This document shows positions 44,891-53,425 of a stretch of 64,000 nt of DNA, piece after piece. The first letter of the stretch is position 1, and the number at the start of each line of letters is the position of its first letter. This DNA is from Cyclobacterium sp. 1_MG-2023 (lineage in GTDB: Bacteria > Bacteroidota > Bacteroidia > Cytophagales > Cyclobacteriaceae), in NCBI RefSeq assembly GCF_030546805.1, contig NZ_JAUOPC010000001.1:146081-210080 (forward strand), in the 5' to 3' direction. The notes beneath the pieces were generated by a model. That model was given only the letters and a program-made list of their open reading frames with translations. It was not told the origin of the DNA and searched no databases. The translations under genes and the position numbers were made by a program.

Positions 44891-47800
44891 TTATTCTTCA
44901 TTCGTACTTTTTGATATGTCTCTTATGATTTGGTCTAATTCTTCAGTGGATTTCAAAATAAAAGTTAATATTTCATCAAGCTCTTCACCAGTGTATTTCA
45001 TCTCATTTTGAAGGTTTATAAGTCCCATTATCCTAGCCACTGGTGCCCGAACTATATGAGATTGTTTCCAAGCGATATCTTTAAGTTTTTTATTTTGTTT
45101 TTCTATGGCATTAATATGCCTTATTTTATCTGTGATATCACGAGAAAAGCACGCTACACCTGTGACTGACTTCTTCTTTGATTGGTTGTCGATGATTGGG
45201 TACATTCCAATTTGAAAGGTTTTAGACCTTAAGGCATTATTACCTGTTTCATAGGTGAAAAATTGTTGATGACCTTCAAGTACTTTATCAAATTTATCCC
45301 TCCAATAATTAAAGATTATATCCTTGCTAGGGTCGAATACAAGTTGACCCAACGTATATTTTTTTCTTGTTAAAGCTTTCATTTCTTTTTTAAAAGCATT
45401 GTTGGCAATAATTAGTTTAAATTCCCTATCAATTGCAAAAATTAAATCATCGGTGCTGTTTATTACATGCTCTTGTAGCAGCCTAATTTCGGCCAGTTTT
45501 TGCTGCTGTTTTATTCTGCCTGTAATGTCTTTCATATAGACCACTATCCCATTTTCTTTTGGGAAGGCAGAGCACTCAAGATAGATGTCTACTGTTGGAT
45601 AATACTCAACAAAACGCCTTTCTTCGCCTTTTTCCATTGCTATTGAAAATTCAGAATAGAATTTAAGATCAACCGCATCATAATAAATATCCCACAAATT
45701 TTTTCCTTCAATATTTTTTCGAGGCATTTTTAATATTTTTTCTGCGGCCTTGTTCCAGTAGGTTACTGTCCAGTCTTTTTCCACCGAGAAAAAACCATCG
45801 GTAATACTACCCAAGATTTCTTCTCTTTCTCGGTTAACGCTTTCTAATTTCGTTTTATAGGCAACTTCCTCTGTCACATCATAATTTATCCCTACCATTC
45901 TCACTGGCCTACCTGTATTATTTCGAATGATATAAGCCACCGCTTTAATGAATCTTACCTCACCTGAATCCGGTAATATGATTCTGAACTGTGTATTATA
46001 GTCTTTTTTGCCAAGTAGGGCATCTTGAATCAATGAATTTTGGACTTCTCGATCCTCAGGGTGAAGCCCTAATTTCCATTCGTTAAAATGGTCTGTTGAA
46101 TCTTTTATATTTCTTTGATTCAATTTTTGCATGGTTTCATCCCAGACAACGGTATTTTTTTCAATATTCCAGTCCCAAACACCAATTGTTGAAGCTTTTG
46201 AAGCCAACTCATAACGCATTTTAGCGTCCTTGATTTCTTGCTCTGTTTTTTTTCTTTCATCAATGTCTTGAATACTACCATATATTCGAAAAAGCTTGCC
46301 ATTTAACCATTCAGTTTCTGCTTGTACCCGCACCCAAATTAACCTTCCTTTTGATGTGACCAATTGGGTATCTATATCAAAGTGGCTTATCTCTCCTTTT
46401 ATAGCTAAATCAACCTTTTCTTGTATTAATTTTCTAGAAAACCCTTCCTTATAAAAACTTATCGCATCTTCTAGTTTTGGCACATATTCTTCATCCAGAT
46501 CATGGATAAATTTTGTCATTGGCGACCAATATAATTTGTTTTGAGAAAGTGTAACTGCCCAAGTTCCTATCTTAACTATTTCATTGGTTCTTCTTATTAA
46601 ATCTTCCAGGTTTTTTTGATGGGTTATATCTTTCCCCACACAATAAATAAATGATTCAGATGGAAGGAAAGTGGCAGTTAGGTTGATCCATTTTATTTGG
46701 TCATTTATTAATATAGGAATGTCAATCTCATCTATCTTTCTAGATTGCTCTATTTTGACCACAAAATCCTCAAATTTTATTCGATTAGAAATTGGAATCA
46801 TGTTTTTGAAAGAGATGCCTTTTAATTCAGTTTCAGGGCATTCAAATGTCTTTGAGGCTTCTTTGTTTCCTTTGATCACTACTCCTTTAGCATCTGTTAC
46901 AAATAACAGATTGGGTATTAATTCAAATATGGTAAGTAGCTCGTTTTCACTTTTCAATCGCATTATCTCAAGGCCTAACCGATTACTTAGGCTTTCAAAA
47001 AATGGGAAATGTTGTTCCAGTTGGATTTGTTTTTTACTTGTGAATATTGTTATAACCCCCACTAAGTCTTTGTTATAAAAAATTGGAATTCCAATGGCAG
47101 AGTTTAATCCGAAAATTTTCATTTCATCAATGCCTACGATATCAGCATTATTTTTGATGTTTTCCCAAAAAATAATTTGTCCTTTTTCCCAGGCAATACC
47201 AGGCAACCGAGCACCATATTTTGCTTCCTTAAAAGAAGAGCGGAGCTTAGGGAAATCCTCATACTTAGCTTTGGAGGTACTAGTGATGACTTTGTTGAGC
47301 TTGCTGTTGTCAATATTCATTATCCAGCCCTCAGCTACTTCCAAGCCGGTAAAATCTAATATTACTTTTAGAAGGGCAGAAAACTTATCCTCAATATTCT
47401 TGGGTTGGCCAACAGCCAAGTTCATTTTTTTGTAAACTCCTTCCAATTCTCTTTTTTTAACGACATCCGTAACTTGTCGTTGAATACTTATCCAATTTGT
47501 TATCAAACCATTTTCATCAGAAATAGGTACTACAGAGAATTCTACCCAAAATTCTGTTCCATCTTTTTTGTAATTTATGGTTTCAATTCTGCAGGGATAC
47601 CCATTGATCAAAGCCTTCTTTAATTTTTTTAATTCTTTCCGATTACTTTTTTCACCTTGAAGAAAACGAGGGGATTGTCCAAGTATTTCTTTTCTTTGGT
47701 ATCCTGTTTGTGCTAAAAAGGCATCGTTGGCAAAAATTATTCGTGGGCCTGAAGGTTTTATGGCATCTACTTCTGTAATTAATATTGGATCATTAGCGCT

Positions 47801-49093
47801 TTTTACCACTTTTTCCATTAGGCTCAATTGATGTTCTCTTTCTTTTTTCCTCGTGACATCTTGCATCGCTCCAAATGCCTGAATGGCCTTGCCTTCTCGG
47901 TTCCTTATGAACACGCATTGTTCGAAAACATAAGCATAACCCCCGTCTGCTTTTTGGAAGCGGTAGTTCCCATCCCATTTTTGGTCTATTCCGGATAAAG
48001 CCATTTTAAAATCTTCTATAGTATTTTGACGATCTTCCGGATGGATTCTTTCAGCCCAATTGGTGATATTATTAATATGTTCCGCCCTATGTCCAAATAA
48101 AGAGGAAAAATTATCACTCCACTCTAGTTTATCTATTGCTATATCATATTCCCAGATAGCATTATTTGTTGCTTGGAGAATCAGTTGGTAGCGGTTTTTA
48201 CCTCTGTCTAAGGATTCTTTGGTTTTCTCAAGTTCGGTAATATCGAGACAAGAAAATAGGATCAATGGATAATCCTTATTTTCAATCCATTGTATTTTAA
48301 TTTTTAAGGATAATGGTTCGGTATTGTCATCCCGTGGATTTAAAATTGTTTGAATAGTAGCAATGGGTTTGAAGGATTTTTTGTTTATTATATTTTGAAT
48401 TAAGCTTTCTTTTGCGGCTGAAAACACTTCATATATATATTCAACGTTTTGTCCGGCCAAGGCCGATAATTCCGTAGCCTTTTTGGAAGATTTTATGATT
48501 GATAAATCGTCTTCCCTGCAGAGAAATTGAGCTACATTACTTTCTTTGAAAAGTAAATAATATAGATTATGGTCCAAAGTGTAGGTAGGATACTTAGCCA
48601 ATTCATTTTTTTGGGAGGTGTTTTTTTCAGATCTATTTTTCCGGTAGGAGAGGGTTATGGCTTTGAATAGTTGAAATTTATCTAAACGTTCCAATACTAA
48701 AACATCTTCTACACCCTGATCCAATAAATTTATTGTAAATGCTAGATTTTCCTCATAGGTTAAAGAGATAAGCGGAACTTTGACAAGTCTATGTTTTAAT
48801 TGCCTAATAATATTACCATAATTTTGATCCTTGTTTTCTAAAGTAAATAAAACGCTATCATAATTGAATCGAGGTATATCAGTGACCGAATTGCTCCATA
48901 TAAGTTGCTGATCGGCTTCTTTAAACTCTTCAAATATTTTGTTTAACAACAAATAATGTTTTGTGTCATTTGTGATTATTAAAATATTTTTAAAGTTATG
49001 GTTTTTCATTTGATCAAATAATAAATGTAATGTGCTTACACTGCCATACAATAAATTTTTCTTTACGGATCCAATTATCTTTCTTTTAAACAA
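44891..49093 (-). CDS. Large multi-PAS/GAF sensor with a phosphoacceptor-type H-box but no ATPase domain
   Basis: A 1400-residue cytoplasmic sensory protein. The N-terminal 150 residues look like a degenerate receiver domain (NILIITND, later VPLISLTYEE). About eight PAS domains follow: around 165-295, 300-415, 418-545, then a GAF at 555-715, then PAS at 718-830, 835-960, 965-1085, 1090-1200 and 1205-1330. The third PAS has GQSPRFLQG, like the LOV core but with proline (P475) at the photoactive cysteine. The C-terminus has QSHIVRAPVARIMGLI (H1346), a HisKA-type H-box, then stops, with no HATPase. It must pass its signal by protein contact or to another kinase. No partner gene is adjacent. Confidence 0.85.
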   Translation of the reverse strand: MFKRKIIGSVKKNLLYGSVSTLHLLFDQMKNHNFKNILIITNDTKHYLLLNKIFEEFKEADQQLIWSNSVTDIPRFNYDSVLFTLENKDQNYGNIIRQLKHRLVKVPLISLTYEENLAFTINLLDQGVEDVLVLERLDKFQLFKAITLSYRKNRSEKNTSQKNELAKYPTYTLDHNLYYLLFKESNVAQFLCREDDLSIIKSSKKATELSALAGQNVEYIYEVFSAAKESLIQNIINKKSFKPIATIQTILNPRDDNTEPLSLKIKIQWIENKDYPLILFSCLDITELEKTKESLDRGKNRYQLILQATNNAIWEYDIAIDKLEWSDNFSSLFGHRAEHINNITNWAERIHPEDRQNTIEDFKMALSGIDQKWDGNYRFQKADGGYAYVFEQCVFIRNREGKAIQAFGAMQDVTRKKEREHQLSLMEKVVKSANDPILITEVDAIKPSGPRIIFANDAFLAQTGYQRKEILGQSPRFLQGEKSNRKELKKLKKALINGYPCRIETINYKKDGTEFWVEFSVVPISDENGLITNWISIQRQVTDVVKKRELEGVYKKMNLAVGQPKNIEDKFSALLKVILDFTGLEVAEGWIMNIDNSKLNKVITSTSKAKYEDFPKLRSSFKEAKYGARLPGIAWEKGQIIFWENIKNNADIVGIDEMKIFGLNSAIGIPIFYNKDLVGVITIFTSKKQIQLEQHFPFFESLSNRLGLEIMRLKSENELLTIFELIPNLLFVTDAKGVVIKGNKEASKTFECPETELKGISFKNMIPISNRIKFEDFVVKIEQSRKIDEIDIPILINDQIKWINLTATFLPSESFIYCVGKDITHQKNLEDLIRRTNEIVKIGTWAVTLSQNKLYWSPMTKFIHDLDEEYVPKLEDAISFYKEGFSRKLIQEKVDLAIKGEISHFDIDTQLVTSKGRLIWVRVQAETEWLNGKLFRIYGSIQDIDERKKTEQEIKDAKMRYELASKASTIGVWDWNIEKNTVVWDETMQKLNQRNIKDSTDHFNEWKLGLHPEDREVQNSLIQDALLGKKDYNTQFRIILPDSGEVRFIKAVAYIIRNNTGRPVRMVGINYDVTEEVAYKTKLESVNREREEILGSITDGFFSVEKDWTVTYWNKAAEKILKMPRKNIEGKNLWDIYYDAVDLKFYSEFSIAMEKGEERRFVEYYPTVDIYLECSAFPKENGIVVYMKDITGRIKQQQKLAEIRLLQEHVINSTDDLIFAIDREFKLIIANNAFKKEMKALTRKKYTLGQLVFDPSKDIIFNYWRDKFDKVLEGHQQFFTYETGNNALRSKTFQIGMYPIIDNQSKKKSVTGVACFSRDITDKIRHINAIEKQNKKLKDIAWKQSHIVRAPVARIMGLINLQNEMKYTGEELDEILTFILKSTEELDQIIRDISKSTNEE

Positions 49094-49672
49094 ATTATAA
49101 ATTGTATAAAAGGATTTATTTATGGAATTTAAAAATTAAATATTGACAGTATTTTAATAACAAAATTTAATTAAATTATTAAAGTTTAAATAACCCATAA
49201 TTATCCCTGTACTTAACACTATTGATTTAATAAAGTTTAAATTATAATTGCTATACTGCAATAATTGAACCACTCATTAGTTTATGTGTTTTCTGAACTC
49301 CAACTAATCCGAGGGCTAAACCTGATAACATAGATTACATTAAAAAAATGAATGATTTATGTTAAAATTTAAAATAAACTGACCCTATATTAAGGTTAAA
49401 CAATTCGCACTTATTTTACAAAACAGATTAAATAGGTATTAAGCTGATAGGATAAATTATACTTATTGGTTAATTAGGGCTGTTATAATGGGTGAAAAAG
49501 AAACGAACATAAGGTTAAATTAACCTAACAGTGAAGTTTCTAATACTTATTGTTTTGGGTGATAAGCAAATTTAATATGGTTCTTGGATTCTTTATTAAA
49601 TTATGGTTTTAAAGGTGATTAAGAACATTTTTTAAAGAATATGGACAGAAAAAACTCCAAATATTCAAAGGT
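49094..49672. other. 579-bp AT-rich gap, no gene seen
   Basis: This region lies upstream of the large sensor gene and downstream of the small membrane protein gene, both on the reverse strand. It is strongly AT-rich with no significant open frame or repeat. It should hold the promoter of the sensor. Confidence 0.5.
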
Positions 49673-50068
49673 TTATTTTATTGGAAAATTATCAGTTCTT
49701 GAATCACCTACTTGGATGATCTCTGTAACTACATATTCACTAGCCCCTCTCCAAGGGATTGGGTTTAGATACTCTTTGTACCGTAGTTCAACAAACTTTC
49801 CACCTGAGCGTTCTAAGATCAAGGCTACTGAATCCCCTGCAGCACTGAATCGAAATTCATTACTTTGCAAGGCGCCGGGGTTTGGACTTTGAAAACCGTC
49901 CTGCACTAACCTGCCTTCCCAAGTTTTAAAAATAAAACCTTTCTTCTCAAAATAATTTAGGTTTCCTGCTTTGACTCCTTCCGCAAAAACAAAATAATAC
50001 CTCCACCAAAAGACTCCGGCAAGTACAATAAGCAATAGAATGATCGCAGGACCAATTAATTTTTTCAT
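49673..50068 (-). CDS. Small membrane-anchored protein of unknown function
   Basis: A 131-residue protein with one N-terminal membrane helix (about 5-25, rich in leucine and isoleucine) and a soluble domain of about 100 residues. The segment GVKAGNLNYFEKKGFIFKTWEGRL and the later NEFRFSAAGDSVALILE are distinctive, and I recall similar proteins being widespread in Cytophagales without a known function. No catalytic motif is visible. It is divergent from cbpA. Confidence 0.65.
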   Translation of the reverse strand: MKKLIGPAIILLLIVLAGVFWWRYYFVFAEGVKAGNLNYFEKKGFIFKTWEGRLVQDGFQSPNPGALQSNEFRFSAAGDSVALILERSGGKFVELRYKEYLNPIPWRGASEYVVTEIIQVGDSRTDNFPIK

Positions 50069-50183
50069 TATGATTTCAATTGAAGTTAAGGCTGAGCAAA
50101 TATACTAATAAATCACAATTTTCGTATATTCATGAATTATTGTATCAAGCTACCTTATCTAAAATTAACGCTATTTATATACC

Positions 50184-51089
50184 ATGGAATTTATTGATTA
50201 TTATAAACTTTTGGGAATAAATAAAACAGCTACTTCTGAAGAAATAAAAAAGGCCTACAGGAAGATGGCAAGGAAATACCATCCGGATCTTAACCCGGAT
50301 GACAAAGAAGCAGAAAAAAAGTTTCAAGCTGTCAATGAAGCCAATGAAGTACTCAGCGATCCTGAAAAGCGTAAGAAATATGACCAGTATGGTGAGAATT
50401 GGAAACACCAGGAAGCTTACCAAAATACAGGTAATGGAGGGAGAGGGCGTAGTCAAAATCAATACAATAATGCTGATTTTGAACAGGCTTTTAGAGATGG
50501 AGGATTTTCTGATTTTTTTGATTCCATGTTTGGAGGAGGGGGGAGAAGTTCTTCCGGCTCAAGCATTAAGTTTAAAGGTCAAGACCTTCACGCTGCATTG
50601 GAACTCCAATTAAGAGATGTGCTTGAATCCCACAAGCGTACATTAGAGATCAATGGTAAAAAAATAAGGTTGACCATAAAAGCAGGAGTTGAAGATGGGC
50701 AAACCATTAAAATTAAAAACCATGGAGGTGAAGGAGTCAATGGTGGGCCGAATGGAGATTTATACATTACTTTTAAAATCCACTCGGATCCAGAATTCAA
50801 AAGGGAGGGAAGTGATTTGCATAAAGAGGTTAAAATAGATTTGTACACGGCCATTTTAGGTGGTGAAATAATTGTTTCGACACTTAGCGGTAAGGTTAAA
50901 TTAAAAGTGCCGGCAGGGACAGAAAATGGCACAAAAGTAAAACTAAAAGGCAAAGGTTTCCCGGTTTATAGTAAAGAAGGTGTTTTTGGAGATTTGTACT
51001 TACAATATATTGTTAATATCCCTAAAAATTTAACAGCAGAAGAGAAAAAACTATTTGAACAATTGGCTAAGCTTAGAAATCATGGATAA
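50184..51089 (+). CDS. cbpA: DnaJ-type co-chaperone CbpA
   Basis: A 301-residue J-domain protein. The J domain covers about 3-70 with the HPD motif ([10 protein letters not shown]) that stimulates DnaK. A glycine-rich linker with GGGGRSSS follows, then two C-terminal beta domains that bind clients ([24 protein letters not shown], and [19 protein letters not shown]). It lacks the zinc-finger of DnaJ, which defines the CbpA type. It overlaps the cbpM gene by 8 bp. Confidence 0.93.
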   Translation: MEFIDYYKLLGINKTATSEEIKKAYRKMARKYHPDLNPDDKEAEKKFQAVNEANEVLSDPEKRKKYDQYGENWKHQEAYQNTGNGGRGRSQNQYNNADFEQAFRDGGFSDFFDSMFGGGGRSSSGSSIKFKGQDLHAALELQLRDVLESHKRTLEINGKKIRLTIKAGVEDGQTIKIKNHGGEGVNGGPNGDLYITFKIHSDPEFKREGSDLHKEVKIDLYTAILGGEIIVSTLSGKVKLKVPAGTENGTKVKLKGKGFPVYSKEGVFGDLYLQYIVNIPKNLTAEEKKLFEQLAKLRNHG

Positions 51090-51372
51090 TTTAAATGAAG
51101 ACCTAGTTTCATTGGATAGGTTTTGCAAATCCTGTAATATTGACCTGACTTTTGTCTATTCCCTTGCAGAGCATGACCTTTGTGAAATTATTGTAGTGGA
51201 AGAAAAACAGTATGTCTTACAGGATGATTTGTCACTTTTAGAGCGATTATCGCGATTACATTATGAGCTGGAAATCAATATGGAAGGATTATATGCCATC
51301 GCTCATCTACAAGGGAAAATTGAAAGCCTAAAAGAAGAAGTTAATTATTTAACAAGAAAACTCAATAGCTAA
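51082..51372 (+). CDS. cbpM: CbpA modulator CbpM
   Basis: A 96-residue MerR-like helical protein that binds the CbpA J domain and restrains it. I take the start at 51082 (MDNLNEDL), which overlaps the cbpA end by 8 bp; a longer in-frame start lies further into cbpA. The sequence has the pattern of the family: a first helix region with FCKSCNI, then [22 protein letters not shown] and a terminal coil-like [15 protein letters not shown]. The overlap implies translational coupling. Confidence 0.85.
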   Translation: MDNLNEDLVSLDRFCKSCNIDLTFVYSLAEHDLCEIIVVEEKQYVLQDDLSLLERLSRLHYELEINMEGLYAIAHLQGKIESLKEEVNYLTRKLNS

Positions 51373-51384
51373 TAATGAAAAATG

Positions 51385-51459
51385 TAGGTCGTACCAGGCT
51401 CGAACTGGTGACCTCTGCCCTGTCAAGGCAGCGCTCTGAACCAACTGAGCTAACGACCT
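51385..51459 (-). tRNA. tRNA-Val (anticodon GAC)
   Basis: The reverse strand folds as a full cloverleaf: 7-bp acceptor stem AGGTCGT with ACGACCT, D-arm GCTC...GAGC, anticodon arm CTGCC-TTGACAG-GGCAG with anticodon GAC, a 5-base variable loop, T-arm ACCAG-TTCGAGC-CTGGT, and discriminator A. No 3' CCA is encoded. On the other strand the loop would read GTC, but the T-loop and D-loop fix the orientation. It lies just downstream of cbpM. Confidence 0.95.
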
Positions 51460-51747
51460 ATTTCGATATACAATGATAATTCAATTTTGATAATTTGGCA
51501 ATTAAAATTATTATATCTATTGCACTTTTTTGAAACCTTTTCTAATTCCTTCTTGGAAAAAGAACCTTATCAATTGCCTTTGTTTTATCTCATGAAATAG
51601 AGAAATATCAGGCAACGTTATCTTGAAAAGGTTAGTTTGTCTAGTTCATAAAATTTAAACTTAAAGAATTTTTTTTTCGATCCGGATTAACCTTTTCATT
51701 AATTTTTATCGCTTCTAGAAATATAACTCAACTAATTTCTAGAAACT

Positions 51748-53286
51748 ATGAAAAATGCGATATCAATCAGAACAACTTCGTCTATTTGTATTTGCTTTTG
51801 GTTTGTACTTACTGCTTGTGAGTTAATTGTCAAAGATGTACCCATAAAGATTTCGCCGGATGCAGCTACCATAAGTGAATTTGTTAAGGACCTTGATTTT
51901 GATAAAAAGGAACTTTTCAATGAACAAAGTATTGCCGGCAACCAAAGTAGAGAGGAAGTTGGAGCACCTGTCAGGCGAGTGACATCAGGGAAAGGTTTTG
52001 TAACCACCTGTTTGACTCAGAAAATAAGTTTGAAAAATAATTTTGAGGAAATAGCCATTCTCCGTCCTACGGATGGGATAATATATCCGGGAGCACTTGT
52101 TATTGCTGATAAAGCCACCCTTGGAGGTTTGCCAACTCCAGTGACCATTGATCGCTCACCCATTAATCTCAGGCTTGATTTACCAGGAATTGGGGAGAAA
52201 GGCAATATAGAAATAGAAAATGCAAGCAATACCAGCGTTCAGGCCAAAATTGATGAGGCCCTTGAGTGGTGGAATGCAAATGCCAAACCAGATGGCTATA
52301 CCATAGCGTCTAATTCATCTTATACGGCAGCTACTTCCTATTCTTCCAAGCAGTTAAGTTTGGACGTCGGTTTGAATGTAGAGTGGGCCAGGGGAGATGC
52401 ACAGGCACAATTTAACTATACTTCCAGTAAAACGGAAAAAGTGGCCATGATGGTATTCAAACAGCGGTTCTATACCATAGCCATGAATGCGCCTGAAAAT
52501 CCGGGGGAATTCTTTGGAAGGAATGCTACCATTGCTGATGTTAAAGCTAAATTTAGTCAAGATGGACCACCGGCCTATGTGCATTCGGTATCCTATGGTC
52601 GAATAATTATGTTTAGGATGGTAACGAGCGAGGAGGCCACAGATGGAGAATTGAAAGGAGCATTTAATTATGTGACAGGATTATCTTCTGCTTCGGGAGA
52701 TATTGAAACAAAATACAAAACGATCCTGAATAAGGCTTCCATAACTGTTGTTACCATGGGAGGCGGGGCTCAAGCAACTTCATCCGCAATATCTGCCAAA
52801 AATTTCGGTGACTTAGAGGATGTCCTGCAGGGAGAAAATGCCGTCTATAGCCGCGAAAACCCGGGGGTACCCATAGCTTATAGCTTAAAATACCTTAAAG
52901 ACAATACCAATGCAAAATTGGGTTATACCACAGAATATGAAATAGAAACCTGTACTGAAAGTGCTTACCCTTCTCAAACTGTTTCACTAAATAATAGAAA
53001 TGGATTTTTAGGGATGACCATGCGTTTTACAATAACCTATAAAATTCTTGTTGATGGAAGTGTAAAGAGTAAAAGTATTTCAAGCGGAAATATTCCTACC
53101 AGTACAAAAAAAGTAAAAACGGTGCCAGCCGGAGCTTATAGTATAAGGATTGCAGTAGAATATAAAGATGGTTTGATATGGAAGTTTAGGGCGGATGAAA
53201 ATTTTAGTAAGCCAACCAAAATCTGTTTGGAATCCACCCAAAAAGGTTTTCCTACTAAAGTGAATGTTGATGTTGTTCCCTGTTAG
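51748..53286 (+). CDS. Cholesterol-dependent cytolysin-like pore-forming lipoprotein
   Basis: A 512-residue protein with the full core of the thiol-activated cytolysin family (PF01289). Signal peptide ends at LTAC, so the mature protein is lipid-anchored, unlike secreted toxins. Family landmarks, in order: IYPGALVIAD (Y113), LDLPGIGEKG, FKQRFYTIAMNAPENPGEFF, AYVHSVSYGRIIMFRM (Y283), VVTMGGGAQA, and IRIAVEYKDGLIWKFR near residue 471-481. The last aligns with the undecapeptide ECTGLAWEWWR, but the cysteine and two of three tryptophans are absent, and the later TL cholesterol-binding pair is not seen. It could lyse other cells or act as a surface pore. It converges on the kinase gene. Confidence 0.9.
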   Translation: MKNAISIRTTSSICICFWFVLTACELIVKDVPIKISPDAATISEFVKDLDFDKKELFNEQSIAGNQSREEVGAPVRRVTSGKGFVTTCLTQKISLKNNFEEIAILRPTDGIIYPGALVIADKATLGGLPTPVTIDRSPINLRLDLPGIGEKGNIEIENASNTSVQAKIDEALEWWNANAKPDGYTIASNSSYTAATSYSSKQLSLDVGLNVEWARGDAQAQFNYTSSKTEKVAMMVFKQRFYTIAMNAPENPGEFFGRNATIADVKAKFSQDGPPAYVHSVSYGRIIMFRMVTSEEATDGELKGAFNYVTGLSSASGDIETKYKTILNKASITVVTMGGGAQATSSAISAKNFGDLEDVLQGENAVYSRENPGVPIAYSLKYLKDNTNAKLGYTTEYEIETCTESAYPSQTVSLNNRNGFLGMTMRFTITYKILVDGSVKSKSISSGNIPTSTKKVKTVPAGAYSIRIAVEYKDGLIWKFRADENFSKPTKICLESTQKGFPTKVNVDVVPC

Positions 53287-53370
53287 GGCATATTCCATTA
53301 ATTTATTTAAGACCTGCTTGGGTAGATTTTTGAAGCTTTAAATAAGCCTTTGTTTAAAAGACTTAACAAT

Positions 53371-53425
53371 AAATGATTTTTGCGGTGGCATTGTTGATTC
53401 TCCAATCCTATCGTAAAAATCATTT
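53371..53425. terminator. Bidirectional hairpin between convergent genes
   Basis: A 14-bp stem, AAATGATTTTTGCG with CGTAAAAATCATTT (one wobble pair), lies between the cytolysin and kinase ends and overlaps the kinase stop. Its core (GATTTTTGCGG, CATTGTTG, TAAAAATC) resembles the long hairpin of the 167-bp repeat in a decayed form. It would stop transcription from either side. Confidence 0.65.

Noticed and set aside
51385-51459. tRNA-Asp on the forward strand (anticodon GTC)
   Set aside because: T-loop and D-loop sequences are valid only on the reverse strand, which gives tRNA-Val.
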